This document shows, piece after piece, positions 24,254-35,825 of a stretch of DNA of 64,000 bases (positions within the stretch are counted from its first letter, which is position 1; each line of letters opens with the position of its first letter). Position numbers and translations under genes: made by a program. Under the pieces are notes generated by a model. The model did no database searches, was not told where the DNA came from, and was given only the letters and a program-made list of their open reading frames with translations. The DNA is from Nitrosospira multiformis. GTDB taxonomy: Bacteria; Pseudomonadota; Gammaproteobacteria; Burkholderiales; Nitrosomonadaceae. The stretch spans positions 3,100,001 through 3,164,000 of the forward strand of contig NZ_FNKY01000001.1 of NCBI RefSeq assembly GCF_900103165.1. Reading direction: 5' to 3'.

Positions 24254-24283
24254 TTGACTTTATCCAGGCAGACCGGCGATAAT
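24254..24283 (+). promoter_or_regulatory. Candidate promoter of pepA
   Basis: TTGACT (24254-24259) and GATAAT (24278-24283) are 18 bp apart, 46 bp before the pepA start. It drives the plus-strand set pepA-holC-26304 gene-valS. Confidence 0.5.
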
Positions 24284-24329
24284 TCGCTATATTGACTACT
24301 GTCGGCAAGAACCATTAAAGGAGCAAGCA

Positions 24330-25829
24330 GTGAAATTTAGCATAAAAAGCGGAACCCCGGAGAAACAGCGCGGTGCCTGCGTGGCCGTAGGCGTATTCGA
24401 GCCGGGTAAACTGACTGAGGCCGCGGAAGCCATGGATAAGATCGCCGGTGGGTATATCGGCGGCATATTACGCAGCGGCGATATGAAAGGCAACGCGGGT
24501 TCGACGCTGGTGCTGCACAACGTGCCCGGCACGCTGTGCGAGCGTGTATTGCTGGTAGGGCTTGGCAAGGAACAAGAAATTAACGACAAGGCGTACCGCG
24601 ACGCCGTACGCGCCGCCTTCAAGGCGCTGCATGAGACGGGCGCCACCGATGCCACCCTGTTTTTGACTGACGTACCGATGAAAGAACGTGGCGCTGCCTG
24701 GAAGGTTTCACAGGCCGTGATTGTGGCGATGGAAAGCATCTATCGCTTCGATCGTCTCAAGAGCAAAATCGAGGGAGCCAAACCCCATCTGCGCAAAATC
24801 ACCCTGGGCACAACCAGCCGGGCGGAACTTGCCGCCAGCGAAGAAGCCCTGCAACAGGGACTCGCCATCGCCGATGGCATGAACCTGGCCAAGAATCTCG
24901 GTAATCTGGCACCCAACATCTGTACTCCTACTTATCTGGCCGAGCAAGCCACAGGTATCGCCAAGACCCATAAGCTCAAGGTTACCATCCTGGGTCAGAA
25001 AGACATGGAAAAGCTCGGCATGGGATCGTTGCTGGCTGTCGCGCGCGGCAGCCGTCAACCCGCCAAGCTGATCGCGCTGGAATACTGGGGTCAGGCGAAA
25101 AAAGAAAGGCCCATCGTGCTAGTGGGCAAGGGTGTTACTTTTGATACCGGCGGCATTTCCTTAAAGCCCGCGGCGGAAATGGATGAAATGAAGTACGATA
25201 TGTGCGGCGCGGCCAGTGTGCTTGGCACTATTACCGCGATCGCACAAATGCGGCTGCCGCTCAACGTAATCGGCATTATTCCCACCACCGAGAACATGCC
25301 GGGCGGCAATGCCACCAAACCTGGCGATGTCGTGACCAGCATGTCCGGACAAACCATAGAAATTCTCAACACCGACGCCGAAGGACGATTGATCCTGTGT
25401 GATGCGCTGACTTATGCCGAACGTTATGAGCCGGAAACGGTAATAGATATCGCCACGCTTACCGGCGCCTGTGTCATCGCGCTCGGACATGTGGCATCGG
25501 GTCTGCTCAGTAATGATGAAGAACTGGCGGAGGAATTGCTGCGCGCCTCCGGGCAGGCGGCGGATCCCGCCTGGCGTCTGCCCCTATGGGACGATTACCA
25601 GGAGCAACTAAAAAGCAATTTCGCCGATATTGCCAATATAGGCGGGCGTGCCGGCGGAACCATCACCGCCGCTTGCTTCCTGTCGCGTTTCACCAGGAAA
25701 TATCGATGGGCACATCTGGACATTGCCGGGACCGCTTGGAAATCCGGTAAGGAAAAAGGCGCAACAGGCCGGCCGGTGCCGCTGTTGACTCAATTTTTAA
25801 TTGGCCGGACGGTAAAGAAGGGCCGGTAA
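24330..25829 (+). CDS. pepA: Leucyl aminopeptidase (cytosol aminopeptidase)
   Basis: Two-metal M17 aminopeptidase of 499 residues that removes N-terminal residues. In some gammaproteobacteria the protein is also a DNA-binding accessory factor for Xer recombination. Metal and catalytic motifs are V-G-K-G-V-T-F-D-T-G-G-I-S-L-K-P and N-T-D-A-E-G-R-L at 347-354. The start is GTG 24330 behind AAAGGAG. It lies 7 bp before holC, an arrangement seen in many betaproteobacteria. Confidence 0.97.
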   Translation: MKFSIKSGTPEKQRGACVAVGVFEPGKLTEAAEAMDKIAGGYIGGILRSGDMKGNAGSTLVLHNVPGTLCERVLLVGLGKEQEINDKAYRDAVRAAFKALHETGATDATLFLTDVPMKERGAAWKVSQAVIVAMESIYRFDRLKSKIEGAKPHLRKITLGTTSRAELAASEEALQQGLAIADGMNLAKNLGNLAPNICTPTYLAEQATGIAKTHKLKVTILGQKDMEKLGMGSLLAVARGSRQPAKLIALEYWGQAKKERPIVLVGKGVTFDTGGISLKPAAEMDEMKYDMCGAASVLGTITAIAQMRLPLNVIGIIPTTENMPGGNATKPGDVVTSMSGQTIEILNTDAEGRLILCDALTYAERYEPETVIDIATLTGACVIALGHVASGLLSNDEELAEELLRASGQAADPAWRLPLWDDYQEQLKSNFADIANIGGRAGGTITAACFLSRFTRKYRWAHLDIAGTAWKSGKEKGATGRPVPLLTQFLIGRTVKKGR

Positions 25830-25836
25830 CATCGCC

Positions 25837-26259
25837 ATGACCGAAATCGACTTTTATTCTGGCGGGGGCGATAAGCTGCATACTGCCTACCGTCTCGTCG
25901 CCAAGGCGGTGCGGCAAGATCTCAAACTGATGGTTTATAGCCTTGATGCGGCAATAGTCGAACGGTTCGACAAACTGTTGTGGACCTTCTCCCCGGTCGA
26001 TTTTATCCCGCACTGCCGCACGGGTAACAAGCTGGCCAGTGTAACTCCGGTCGTACTTGGCCACCACTACGGCGAACTGCTACACGATGATGTACTACTC
26101 AATCTGGATATTGAATACCCGCCTTTTTTCAGCCGTTTCCAGCGCTTGATCGAAATCACCGGAACCACGCCGGAAGATACGCAGGCCGCACGAAAACGCT
26201 ACCGCTTTTATAAGGACCGGGGGTATGAAATCCGTCATCACAAGCTTGGCATGGTATGA
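25837..26259 (+). CDS. holC: DNA polymerase III subunit chi
   Basis: Clamp-loader accessory subunit linking the holoenzyme to single-strand-binding protein, 140 residues. The N-terminus M-T-E-I-D-F-Y-S-G and the R-L-V-A-K-A-V-R and F-I-P-H-C-R segments are family features. It follows pepA by 7 bp and precedes valS, the usual pepA-holC-valS order. Confidence 0.93.
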   Translation: MTEIDFYSGGGDKLHTAYRLVAKAVRQDLKLMVYSLDAAIVERFDKLLWTFSPVDFIPHCRTGNKLASVTPVVLGHHYGELLHDDVLLNLDIEYPPFFSRFQRLIEITGTTPEDTQAARKRYRFYKDRGYEIRHHKLGMV

Positions 26260-26303
26260 CCCCACCCTCCATTCCCATGCCTTCGTGAATCACCGGGATC
26301 CCC

Positions 26304-26669
26304 ATGACAAACAATAGCGAAACCTCGCCGGAAACTGATTATAATGAGATCTTGGAGAAGCTCGATGCATTGCTGCGCAAGCACCAGGGCAAGCCGCCTT
26401 CAGCTTCGAATGAAGCGGATAATAATGCGACGTCTTCGGGTCTGACTCTCGGAATGCCAGAGGAGACCTCACTGACGGCTGTTGATAACATTCCGACACT
26501 CACAGAAACGGTATTTTTGACTCCGGCAATGTTGTCGCCTCAGTCTGATATCACGTCTCTATTGAGACAGATTCTGGATTCAGCCCTCAAGGATGCGGGA
26601 GCCGATCTGGATGCCGGAGCGCGAAACGCATTGGTTCATGCTCTGGAATGCCGTTTATTTGGTCTTTGA
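26304..26669 (+). CDS. Hypothetical protein between holC and valS
   Basis: A 121-residue acidic, soluble protein with no membrane segment. The N-terminal part (about 12-30) is a predicted helix, [14 protein letters not shown] low-complexity Ser/Thr/Asn linker follows, and a C-terminal helical region (80-121) ends E-C-R-L-F-G-L. It starts 44 bp after holC and ends 149 bp before valS on the same strand, so it is probably part of the operon. I recognise no domain. Similar small proteins in this slot are, to my recollection, common in betaproteobacteria. Confidence 0.75.
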   Translation: MTNNSETSPETDYNEILEKLDALLRKHQGKPPSASNEADNNATSSGLTLGMPEETSLTAVDNIPTLTETVFLTPAMLSPQSDITSLLRQILDSALKDAGADLDAGARNALVHALECRLFGL

Positions 26670-26818
26670 TAAGTCCTGTTGCCTCAATTCAATCTTCAAC
26701 AACCATTAATTCTCAGTTTGATATAGACAACCGTCTTTCAGCGAACCGCCATACTACCGGCCTCCGCGTCCAATCTCCTATAATCGCTGATTTTCCTGCC
26801 TCGTCGGGCCTGATATCC

Positions 26819-29596
26819 ATGGAACTCGAAAAAAGCTTCGAACCCCGATCCATCGAAAGCCGCTGGTATTCTCGTTGGGAGTCCGCTGGTTATTTCAAGC
26901 CCATGCCCATCGGCACACCCGCTGAAGCGGCCCCCGCCTACTGCATCATGTTGCCACCGCCCAACGTAACCGGTACGTTGCATATGGGGCACGCTTTCCA
27001 GCATACCCTGATGGACGCGCTGACACGTTGTCACCGCATGTGCGGGGACGACACGTTATGGCAGCCGGGAACGGATCATGCCGGTATTGCCACCCAGATT
27101 GTGGTGGAACGTCAACTTGACCAGCAAAATATCAGCCGCCGTGACTTGGGACGTGAAGAATTTCTCAAGCGCGTATGGCAGTGGAAAGAAGAATCCGGTT
27201 CCACCATTACCCGCCAGATGCGGCGACTGGGGACTTCCTGCGACTGGTCGCGTGAACGCTTCACCATGGACCCGGTGTTGTCCCGCGCCGTCACCGAGGT
27301 TTTCGTGCGGCTTTATCATGAGGGACTGATCTATCGCGGCAAGCGGCTGGTAAACTGGGACCCGGTGTTGCAAACCGCCGTTTCCGACCTGGAGGTTGTA
27401 TCGACGGAAGAAGATGGATCTCTCTGGCATATTCTCTATCCGCTCGAAAATACGAATCCGGGTCTGGATAAGCGAAAAGCGGAAGGACTGATTATCGCCA
27501 CTACCCGTCCCGAAACCATGCTGGGCGATATGGCGGTCGCCGTGCATCCGGATGATCCGCGCTACCGGCACCTCGTCGGCTGCCACGTACGTTTGCCCCT
27601 ATGCGAGCGAAGTATCCCCGTGATCGCGGATGCCTATGTCGACCCCGAGTTTGGCACGGGTTGCGTAAAAATCACCCCGGCGCACGATTTCAATGACTAC
27701 CAGGTGGGACAGCGGCACAAACTTATACCGCTCAATATTCTCACGCTGGATGGAAAGATCAACGATTCTGCGCCTGCTGAGTATCAAGGGCTGGACCGTT
27801 TCGACGCGCGCAAGAAAATTATCGCCGCTCTGGAGGAACAGGGACTTCTGGTTGAAACCAAACCGCACAAACTCACGGTACCGCGTGGCGACCGCACTCA
27901 CACGGTCATTGAGCCGATGCTCACTGATCAATGGTATGTGGCGATGGAAGGGTTGGCAAAACGCGGGTTGGAAGTGGTGGCAAGTGGCGATGTTAAATTC
28001 ACGCCGGAAAATTGGAGCCATGTTTACAACCAATGGCTCGAAAATATCCAGGACTGGTGTATTTCACGACAATTGTGGTGGGGACACCGGATTCCCGCCT
28101 GGTACGATGAGGATGGCAACATCTTTGTCGCACACGGTCCGGAGGAAGCGCAACAGCAGGCTGGCGAACGCAAACTCACGCAGGATGAGGATGTTCTCGA
28201 CACCTGGTTCTCGTCCGCGCTATGGCCCTTCTCCACACTGGGCTGGCCTGAAAAAACGCCGGAACTCAGAACTTTCTTGCCGACCTCGGTGCTTATCACC
28301 GGTTTTGACATCATCTTCTTCTGGGTGGCGCGCATGGTCATGATGTCTCTGCACTTCACCGGCAAGGTGCCCTTCAAGGAAGTCTATGTAACCGGGCTGA
28401 TCCGCGATGCCGAAGGCCACAAGATGAGCAAATCCAAGGGCAATGTGCTGGACCCGCTGGATCTTATCGACGGCATTACGTTGCCGGCTCTGATCTCGAA
28501 GCGCACTACCGGACTGATGAATCCGAGGCAGGCCGAATCTATCGAAAGAGTCACACGCAAGCATTTCCCGGACGGCATTCCCGCATTTGGCACTGATGCA
28601 CTACGTTTTACTTTTGCCAGTCTCGCCTCCCATGGCCGCGACATCAAATTCGATATGCAACGCTGCGAAGGCTACCGGAATTTCTGTAATAAACTTTGGA
28701 ATGCCACGCGTTACGTATTGATGAATTGCGAGGGCAAAGATACGGGCTTGTTCAGTGAACCGCCATTGGAATACTCCGACGCCGACAGGTGGATCATCAG
28801 CCGCTTGCAACAGGCGGAAAGTGCGGTGGAGCAGGCTTTTCATGACTACCGCTTTGATATTGCGGCACGCGAAATCTACGAATTTGTCTGGGACGAGTAT
28901 TGTGATTGGTACCTGGAATTTGCCAAGGTACAATTAAACAGCGGCGGCGACCCGGTACAACGCGCAACCCGCCGCACCCTGACACGAGTACTGGAAACCG
29001 CACTGCGACTGGCCCATCCCATCATTCCATTCATTACAGAGGAGTTGTGGCAGAAAGTCGCGCCGCTCGCCGGCAAACAAGGTGTGAGCATCATGCTGCA
29101 ATCCTACCCCAAGATCAATCCTGCGCACATCAGCGAAGACGCCATCGAGCGCATTCGCGCCCTCAAAGAGATGATCAATGCCTGTCGCACTTTGCGCGGC
29201 GAAATGAATTTATCCCCGGCATTGAAGGTCCCGCTATTGGCTGCGGGAGACCCTCAGACACTGTCTGCTTCTTCTCCCTACCTGGTGGCACTGGCTAAAC
29301 TCTCGGGTGTGGAAATCATGCGGGATGGGCTGCCGCAGGCCGAGGCCCCCGTGGCAATCGTCGGAGAATTCAGGCTAATGCTCAAAATCGAGGTGGATAT
29401 CGCCACTGAGCGCGAGCGCCTGGCCAAGGAAATGACTCGTATTGAAGGTGAAGCCAACAAAGCACAAATCAAGCTTGCAAATGCCAGCTTCGTCGAGCGC
29501 GCCCCGGCCAAGGTGGTGGAGCAGGAAAAAGAACGGCTTGCTAATTTTAGTGCGACATTGGAGAAACTTAAGGACCAGTTGCGGAAATTGGACTGA
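26819..29596 (+). CDS. valS: Valyl-tRNA synthetase
   Basis: Class I aminoacyl-tRNA synthetase charging tRNA-Val, 925 residues. The HIGH motif is H-M-G-H at 55-58 and the KMSKS loop is at 535-539. The CP1 editing domain lies between, and a C-terminal coiled coil (about 860-925) ends the protein. I place the start at ATG 26819 ([10 protein letters not shown]); a longer in-frame reading from 26648 overlaps the previous gene and has no conserved sequence. Confidence 0.97.
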   Translation: MELEKSFEPRSIESRWYSRWESAGYFKPMPIGTPAEAAPAYCIMLPPPNVTGTLHMGHAFQHTLMDALTRCHRMCGDDTLWQPGTDHAGIATQIVVERQLDQQNISRRDLGREEFLKRVWQWKEESGSTITRQMRRLGTSCDWSRERFTMDPVLSRAVTEVFVRLYHEGLIYRGKRLVNWDPVLQTAVSDLEVVSTEEDGSLWHILYPLENTNPGLDKRKAEGLIIATTRPETMLGDMAVAVHPDDPRYRHLVGCHVRLPLCERSIPVIADAYVDPEFGTGCVKITPAHDFNDYQVGQRHKLIPLNILTLDGKINDSAPAEYQGLDRFDARKKIIAALEEQGLLVETKPHKLTVPRGDRTHTVIEPMLTDQWYVAMEGLAKRGLEVVASGDVKFTPENWSHVYNQWLENIQDWCISRQLWWGHRIPAWYDEDGNIFVAHGPEEAQQQAGERKLTQDEDVLDTWFSSALWPFSTLGWPEKTPELRTFLPTSVLITGFDIIFFWVARMVMMSLHFTGKVPFKEVYVTGLIRDAEGHKMSKSKGNVLDPLDLIDGITLPALISKRTTGLMNPRQAESIERVTRKHFPDGIPAFGTDALRFTFASLASHGRDIKFDMQRCEGYRNFCNKLWNATRYVLMNCEGKDTGLFSEPPLEYSDADRWIISRLQQAESAVEQAFHDYRFDIAAREIYEFVWDEYCDWYLEFAKVQLNSGGDPVQRATRRTLTRVLETALRLAHPIIPFITEELWQKVAPLAGKQGVSIMLQSYPKINPAHISEDAIERIRALKEMINACRTLRGEMNLSPALKVPLLAAGDPQTLSASSPYLVALAKLSGVEIMRDGLPQAEAPVAIVGEFRLMLKIEVDIATERERLAKEMTRIEGEANKAQIKLANASFVERAPAKVVEQEKERLANFSATLEKLKDQLRKLD

Positions 29597-29719
29597 AACA
29601 TTGCTATTAATCACCGGTGCTCCAGTGGCGCATAGGCATCAGCCTGCTTAAGTTGTGGCAGCCGCTGACATTTTAGCCCTTACCACCCGCTTGCTCTTGC
29701 TGTAAATCATAGTAAAAAC

Positions 29720-29749
29720 TTCAAGCTTTCACCTTTGCTGCGCTATAAT
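29720..29749 (+). promoter_or_regulatory. Candidate promoter of adk
   Basis: A perfect -10 box TATAAT at 29744-29749 is preceded by a weak -35 (TTCAAG, 29720-29725) at 18 bp spacing. It lies in the valS-adk spacer about 75 bp before the inferred adk start. Confidence 0.45.
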
Positions 29750-29812
29750 CACCAGAACCAATAAATAGATACCTCTCATTCTCCCCGTCATACCAGGGAG
29801 AATTTTATCTGA

Positions 29813-30478
<666 letters not shown>

Positions 30479-30498
30479 CGTCAGTCACGATTCCTGGC

Positions 30499-30526
30499 GG
30501 ACGGGGATTGTTGATGCCCGCCTTTT
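30499..30526 (+). terminator. Rho-independent terminator after adk
   Basis: GG(A)CGGG pairs with CCCGCC around an 11-nt loop, with one bulged A, followed by TTTT. It begins 20 bp after the adk stop. Confidence 0.55.
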
Positions 30527-30675
30527 AAATTCGCGAACGGAGCAATGCTGCGTCGGCAGAAGACTTTACACCTTGCCAACGCATTATGGCGCTGCCGGAC
30601 CTTTAGCGCCACGGAGAAGTGTGCGCCGTTTTATAGGCGTAAGCCGCAAGAGATTTAAACAATCAGGAGAGAAAC

Positions 30676-31935
30676 ATGGCAGCAAAAAACGCTTTTTATG
30701 CGCAGTCAGGCGGGGTGACCGCCGTCATCAACGCATCCGCCGCCGGCGTCATCGAGACCGCGCGCCAGCAAAAAGGTAAAATAGGTAAAATTTATGCGGG
30801 CCGTAACGGCATTATTGGCGCGCTAACCGAAGATCTGATCGATACCGGCAAAGACTCCATCGCGGCAATCAGGGCTCTGCGTCACACTCCATCAGGTGCA
30901 TTTGGCTCCTGCCGTTACAAATTAAAGAGCCTTGAACAGAATCGGCGCGAATACGAACGCCTGATCGAAGTATTCAAGGCACATAACATCGGTTATTTCT
31001 TTTATAACGGTGGCGGTGATTCCGCCGATACCTGTCTCAAGGTATCACAGTTGGCCGACACGCTTGGCTATCCCATCCAGGCGATTCATGTTCCAAAAAC
31101 GGTGGATAACGATCTTCCCATTACGGACTGCTGCCCTGGTTTCGGCTCGGTGGCAAAATACATCGCCGTATCCACGCTGGAAGCGAGCTTCGATGTCGCC
31201 AGTATGTCAAAAACATCAACCAAGGTATTCGTGCTGGAAGTGATGGGACGTCATGCTGGATGGATTGCGGCAGCGGGCGGCATGGCATCCAGCAAGGATT
31301 GTGAGATTCCTGTTGTTATTCTGTTTCCCGAGATCGCGTTCGATCGATCGAAATTTCTCGCCAAGGTGGATGGTTATGTCAAGAAATTCGGCTACTGCTC
31401 GGTGGTGGTATCGGAAGGCGTGAAAGGAGAGGATGGCAATTTTCTCTCCGACCAGGGAGTGCGCGATGCTTTCGGTCACGCTCAACTAGGCGGCGTCGCA
31501 CCTGTCGTGGCAAACATTGTCAGGGAAGGTCTGGGGCTCAAATATCATTGGGGTGTGGCCGACTACCTGCAACGCGCCGCTCGCCATATCGCGTCGAAAA
31601 CCGATGTGGAGCAGGCTTACGCGATGGGCAAGGCGGCTGTCGAATTTGCTATCAAAGGCCATAACTCGGTGATGCCCACGATTGAACGTCTCTCCAGCAA
31701 ACCCTACCGATGGAAAGTCGGCATGGCTCAGCTCAGCAAGGTCGCCAACGTGGAAAAAATGATGCCCAAGAATTTTATCAGCAAGGATGGTTTTGGCATC
31801 ACTGACAAATGCCGGGAGTATCTTGCACCCCTTATCAAGGGAGAAGACTACCCGCCTTACAAGGATGGCTTGCCCAACTACGTGCGCCTGAAGAATGTGG
31901 CAGTCGCAAAAAAACTGAGTGATTTCACTATCTGA
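30676..31935 (+). CDS. pfp: 6-phosphofructokinase, probably pyrophosphate-dependent
   Basis: Phosphorylates fructose 6-phosphate; 419 residues. The active-site loop is P-K-T-V-D-N-D at 140-146. Lys at the second position is the usual mark of PPi-using enzymes, where ATP enzymes have Gly. The nucleotide-site loop is G-G-G-D-S at 112-116, slightly different from the common G-G-D-D-S, so donor choice is likely but not certain. M-G-R-H-A-G-W is conserved. The PPi reaction is reversible and spares ATP. The neighbour downstream is the proton-pumping pyrophosphatase, pointing to a PPi-based energy economy. Confidence 0.92.
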   Translation: MAAKNAFYAQSGGVTAVINASAAGVIETARQQKGKIGKIYAGRNGIIGALTEDLIDTGKDSIAAIRALRHTPSGAFGSCRYKLKSLEQNRREYERLIEVFKAHNIGYFFYNGGGDSADTCLKVSQLADTLGYPIQAIHVPKTVDNDLPITDCCPGFGSVAKYIAVSTLEASFDVASMSKTSTKVFVLEVMGRHAGWIAAAGGMASSKDCEIPVVILFPEIAFDRSKFLAKVDGYVKKFGYCSVVVSEGVKGEDGNFLSDQGVRDAFGHAQLGGVAPVVANIVREGLGLKYHWGVADYLQRAARHIASKTDVEQAYAMGKAAVEFAIKGHNSVMPTIERLSSKPYRWKVGMAQLSKVANVEKMMPKNFISKDGFGITDKCREYLAPLIKGEDYPPYKDGLPNYVRLKNVAVAKKLSDFTI

Positions 31936-32081
31936 AACGTCTTAAAACCTGACAGGATCGTCGCGGGAAAGGGCTACCCGTGCGCTGTTATCGAGATTTA
32001 TGCATAGGCACTTAATGCGGAATTATAAGATCGAAATTTCGTATGTGTTTTCAGCTGGTCTGACTTTAACTGGAGATTTTA

Positions 32082-34115
32082 ATGGCTAATGGTTTAATCA
32101 TCGCAATCGGTTGCGCGATGGCGGCACTTGTGTATGGAGTGGTTTCGATAAAATGGATTGTGGGTCTACCCACCGGCAATGAGCGCATGCGCGATATTGC
32201 CGCCGCGATTCAACAAGGAGCTTCCGCATACCTGAATCGCCAGTACACCACTATCGGCATCGTCGGTGTTATTCTGCTGGTGGCCATTTTTATGGCCCTG
32301 GGCTGGCAAACCGCCGTCGGCTTCGCTCTCGGCGCATTTCTCTCGGGGTTAACCGGCTATATCGGCATGAACGTCTCGGTACGTGCCAATGTGCGTACTG
32401 CACAAGCCGCCACACAGGGCCTCAATGCCGCGCTGGATGTAGCTTTCAAAGGTGGCGCGATAACCGGTATGCTGGTGGTGGGTCTGGGCCTGTTAGGTGT
32501 GGCTGGTTATTTTGCCGTCCTGACCGGCATGGGCGCTACCCAGTCGGAAGCGACCCATGCGCTGGTGGGCGTTGCCTTCGGCAGTTCGCTGATTTCCATT
32601 TTTGCCCGTCTTGGGGGCGGCATATTCACCAAGGGTGCCGACGTCGGCGCCGACCTGGTGGGCAAGGTTGAAGCCGGTATTCCGGAAGATGATCCACGCA
32701 ACCCGGCGGTCATTGCCGACAATGTGGGAGACAACGTCGGCGACTGCGCCGGCATGGCCGCTGATCTGTTTGAAACCTATGCCGTGACGATTATCGCCAC
32801 CATGCTGCTGGGCGGCCTGCTCATCACCGACGCCGGTCCAAATGCGGCGCTCTACCCGCTGGTCTTAGGTGGAGTTTCCATCATCGCCTCCATCATCGGC
32901 TGCTACTTCGTCAAAGCACGTGAAGGCGGAAAGATCATGAACGCGCTTTACCGCGGCCTGGCGGTAGCCGGCGGGCTGGCAGCAGTATCCTATTATCCCA
33001 TCACTACCATCATGCTGGGTGATGGCGTAATGATTGAGGGCAAGCTGGTTACCTCGCTGAACTTGTACCTTGCCGGGCTGGTAGGTCTGGCGCTGACTGC
33101 GGCCATGGTGTGGATCACGGAATACTATACCTCCACCGAATACGCTCCAGTCCAGCATATCGCAGAAGCCTCCAGCACCGGCCACGGCACCAATGTCATC
33201 GCCGGCCTGGGCGTCTCCATGAAGTCTACCGCTGCTCCGGTACTGGTTGTTTGTCTTTCGATCTGGTGCGCTTTCGAACTGGGGGGGCTATATGGCATCG
33301 CCATTGCCGCGACTTCGATGCTTTCGATGGCGGGGATCATCGTGGCGCTTGATGCTTACGGCCCGATTACCGACAATGCTGGCGGTATCGCGGAAATGGC
33401 CGGCTTGCCGTCAGAGGTGCGCGATATTACCGATCCACTGGACGCGGTGGGTAACACTACCAAGGCAGTGACCAAAGGCTACGCCATCGGCTCCGCCGGT
33501 CTGGCTGCGCTGGTGCTGTTTGCCGATTACACCCACGCACTGACGGCAGGTGGTGGCTCGATAAAATTCGATTTATCCGATCATATGGTAATCATCGGCT
33601 TATTCCTGGGCGGCATGGTTCCCTACCTGTTCGGCGCCATGGCGATGGAAGCGGTCGGTCGCGCGGCCGGTTCAGTGGTGGTGGAAGTGCGACGCCAATT
33701 CAAGGAAATCCCCGGTATCATGGAAGGTACCGCCAAACCGGATTACTCCAGAGCAGTGGATATGGTAACCAAGGCGGCGATCAAGGAAATGATTGTGCCC
33801 TCGTTGCTGCCCGTAGCGGTGCCCCTGATTGTTGGCCTCATGCTGGGCCCCGTGGCCTTGGGCGGGGTACTGATTGGCGCCATCATCACCGGTATTTTCG
33901 TGGCAATTTCCATGACCGCGGGTGGTGGAGCCTGGGATAATGCGAAGAAATATATTGAGGATGGCCACTTTGGCGGCAAGGGCTCGGAGGCGCACAAGGC
34001 TGCCGTGACCGGCGACACCGTTGGCGATCCCTACAAAGACACTGCCGGCCCCGCGATCAACCCGCTCATCAAGATCATGAACATCGTTGCATTGCTGATT
34101 GTGCCGCTGATATAA
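32082..34115 (+). CDS. hppA: Proton-translocating membrane pyrophosphatase, K+-independent type
   Basis: Integral membrane pump of 677 residues with about 16 helices that couples PPi hydrolysis to proton export, or makes PPi in reverse. The PPi/Mg site [13 protein letters not shown] and [13 protein letters not shown] near 185-235 is intact. Lys461 in G-N-T-T-K-A is the residue that separates K+-independent enzymes from K+-dependent ones (Ala there). It follows pfp by 146 bp and ends in a strong terminator at 34132-34167. Confidence 0.96.
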   Translation: MANGLIIAIGCAMAALVYGVVSIKWIVGLPTGNERMRDIAAAIQQGASAYLNRQYTTIGIVGVILLVAIFMALGWQTAVGFALGAFLSGLTGYIGMNVSVRANVRTAQAATQGLNAALDVAFKGGAITGMLVVGLGLLGVAGYFAVLTGMGATQSEATHALVGVAFGSSLISIFARLGGGIFTKGADVGADLVGKVEAGIPEDDPRNPAVIADNVGDNVGDCAGMAADLFETYAVTIIATMLLGGLLITDAGPNAALYPLVLGGVSIIASIIGCYFVKAREGGKIMNALYRGLAVAGGLAAVSYYPITTIMLGDGVMIEGKLVTSLNLYLAGLVGLALTAAMVWITEYYTSTEYAPVQHIAEASSTGHGTNVIAGLGVSMKSTAAPVLVVCLSIWCAFELGGLYGIAIAATSMLSMAGIIVALDAYGPITDNAGGIAEMAGLPSEVRDITDPLDAVGNTTKAVTKGYAIGSAGLAALVLFADYTHALTAGGGSIKFDLSDHMVIIGLFLGGMVPYLFGAMAMEAVGRAAGSVVVEVRRQFKEIPGIMEGTAKPDYSRAVDMVTKAAIKEMIVPSLLPVAVPLIVGLMLGPVALGGVLIGAIITGIFVAISMTAGGGAWDNAKKYIEDGHFGGKGSEAHKAAVTGDTVGDPYKDTAGPAINPLIKIMNIVALLIVPLI

Positions 34116-34131
34116 CGCGTATTATTTTCGC

Positions 34132-34167
34132 AAAGCACGCCCGATAACTCCGGCGTGCTTTGTTTTT
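34132..34167 (+). terminator. Rho-independent terminator after hppA
   Basis: A perfect 10-bp stem, AAAGCACGCC with GGCGTGCTTT around a 10-nt loop, is followed by GTTTTT. It starts 16 bp after the hppA stop. Confidence 0.9.
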
Positions 34168-34228
34168 GGCTGCCACTGCAAGTGGTCACCGCAATTCCCG
34201 TCTATTTCTCAGCTATCAGGCCGCCTTT

Positions 34229-34639
34229 ATGGATACTAGAATTACCCTTACCCTTGATGACGCCAAAAAAATCGCTGCTGCTGCGGAAGCAGAAGCCCGG
34301 CACAATGACTGGCCGGTGGTGATTGCTATCGTTGATGACGGCGGTCACCTCCTTCATCTCTCGCGTCTCGACCATGCTCAGTTCGGCAGCATCGAAGTGG
34401 CAATACAGAAAGCTCGTGCCGCCATTGCCTTTCGCCGTCCCACCAAGGTCTGGGAGGAGCATGTCGCCGAAGGACGCGTGCGTTATCTCGGTTTACCTGG
34501 CACCCTGCCGATCGAAGGGGGTTTACCCATCACGGTAAATGGTCAGTTCATTGGCGCTGTAGGTGTCAGCGGTGTAAGATCGAATCAGGATGCACAAATT
34601 GCACAAGCGGGGCTGGATGCGCTGTTGAAATCCAGTTGA
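34229..34639 (+). CDS. GlcG/HbpS-like (DUF336) protein
   Basis: A 136-residue protein of the GlcG/HbpS heme-degrading-domain superfamily. Family features: L-T-L-D-D-A-K-K-I-A-A-A-A-E near the start, V-I-A-I-V-D-D-G-G-H-L at about 30-40, A-I-Q-K-A-R-A-A-I-A-F, G-G-L-P-I and the end G-A-V-G-V-S-G. Members bind small ligands or heme, or stabilise other enzymes; the role here is unknown. I start at ATG 34229, because the longer reading begins inside the hppA terminator. Confidence 0.88.
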   Translation: MDTRITLTLDDAKKIAAAAEAEARHNDWPVVIAIVDDGGHLLHLSRLDHAQFGSIEVAIQKARAAIAFRRPTKVWEEHVAEGRVRYLGLPGTLPIEGGLPITVNGQFIGAVGVSGVRSNQDAQIAQAGLDALLKSS

Positions 34640-34908
34640 GATATGCCGAAGAGTTGCAGGATTCCTGTTCTGCGGTCCTGCGGTCTCGTTATGTTTGTAT
34701 CTCCTCAATCAGAACGGAAGCCGCGAGGAACATCCTGGGCCTCTATGTTCTTCCAGTGCTCATCTTGCGAAACAATGTCATACACGCTTGGTTGAACTAC
34801 CATCAACGATAATAAATAATAAAAACGAAGCTTGGCGGCCACCTTGTACCCATGTATCTAAGCGGTATCACCCTAAGCTTTCCACTGATAAACCACCCCT
34901 CTCGTAAC

Positions 34909-35032
34909 CACCGTCTTTAGACGGTGACATTTTTCAAGTGTGTTGACTCAATGCGCGTTTAGCTTGGTGCGGTTTGACGACTTTGGTCGTCTGTATCCAA
35001 GTTACGCTAACCCACCTACTTTCCGGAGGTGG
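34909..35032. repeat. Cluster of three hairpins in a non-coding spacer
   Basis: Three perfect stems lie within 124 bp: CACCGTC-4 nt-GACGGTG (34909-34926), GACGAC-4 nt-GTCGTC (34976-34991) and CCACCT-9 nt-AGGTGG (35012-35032). The first is followed by ACATTTTTC and could act as a terminator. Together they resemble the subterminal hairpins of IS200/IS605-type elements, but no transposase trace is seen. The rest of the 34640-35199 spacer shows no gene. Confidence 0.45.
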
Positions 35033-35199
35033 TAGTTAGTTGGTAGTGTGGCCGCTGCGATTGTTCACGAAAAAGACCAAAATAAAAAAAATATCCATCA
35101 GTAAATATTTGCACCGCACTTAACCATGCTGATATTATGGTTATGCTTCTAACTTGAATGTACTCATTAAATGTGTCAATTTAAGAAGGAGAAACGGTG

Positions 35200-35295
35200 A
35201 TGAAAACAGATAAAACGTTGGTAACCCTTATAGTGCTGGTTCTCGGCCTGATATCGCTCTTCGGAATTCTAAATAGATGGTTCATCGTAATGTAG
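35200..35295 (+). CDS. 31-residue single-helix membrane peptide
   Basis: ATG 35200 is preceded by AAGAAGGAG at good spacing and opens a 31-codon frame. A charged N-terminus (M-K-T-D-K) is followed by a 19-residue hydrophobic helix and a short tail N-R-W-F-I-V-M. The strong ribosome-binding site and clean amphipathic layout argue that it is translated. It stands alone in a 1.2-kb spacer. Function is unknown; a membrane regulatory peptide or a toxin-like peptide are both possible. Confidence 0.5.
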   Translation: MKTDKTLVTLIVLVLGLISLFGILNRWFIVM

Positions 35296-35825
35296 CGACT
35301 CTGTATGCCTTTGGGGCTTGGACAAACACTGGTATGCCGAAATTTTTACGTTGCATTGTTCTCATTTTTGGAAAAATCTTTATCGTTTAGACAGACTCTA
35401 TCGTGCCTTGGCAAATAGGCAAGGATTAACGCTAGCTGGGATAATGCTTACCGCCTTTCATATGGCGTGAGTGGTGACTGTTGCAATTATTTGTACCGAT
35501 ACCGATCCACCGGTCTGACCAAAATCGATAGTGCGCCGCTGCAATCTGCATGAACTCTCTAGGATAAACTTTGAACCGCGCTACAGAAACCCTGCCGGCG
35601 CATGCGCAGTCTCGTTTTTTCATCCCGCTACCCTGCTTGTGGCTGCGTTAAGGTAGGATTGCGCTATAAACTCAACGAATGCGTCTTCCCTTTATGACCT
35701 GGATCTGTTGATCCCGTAACTGATCGCTTATTTTTCAGTTTAATACCATGATCAACAAAGACTTTTACATAATCTTACTTTTTCATCCCTAGGTGAATTC
35801 GCTATAGCTCCCTGATCCAGAATAA
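35296..35825. other. Non-coding spacer before the AI-2E-family gene
   Basis: About 530 bp without a convincing gene. A 63-codon minus-strand frame (35432-35623) has no family resemblance and I do not accept it. The promoter of the 35826 gene should lie here, but I see no clear boxes. Confidence 0.5.

Noticed and set aside
26648-26818. N-terminal extension of valS
   Set aside because: It overlaps the previous gene, has no conserved residues, and the family start is at 26819.
35432-35623. 63-codon minus-strand frame in the spacer before the AI-2E-family gene
   Set aside because: No ribosome-binding site, no recognised pattern, unusual residue mix; probably chance.
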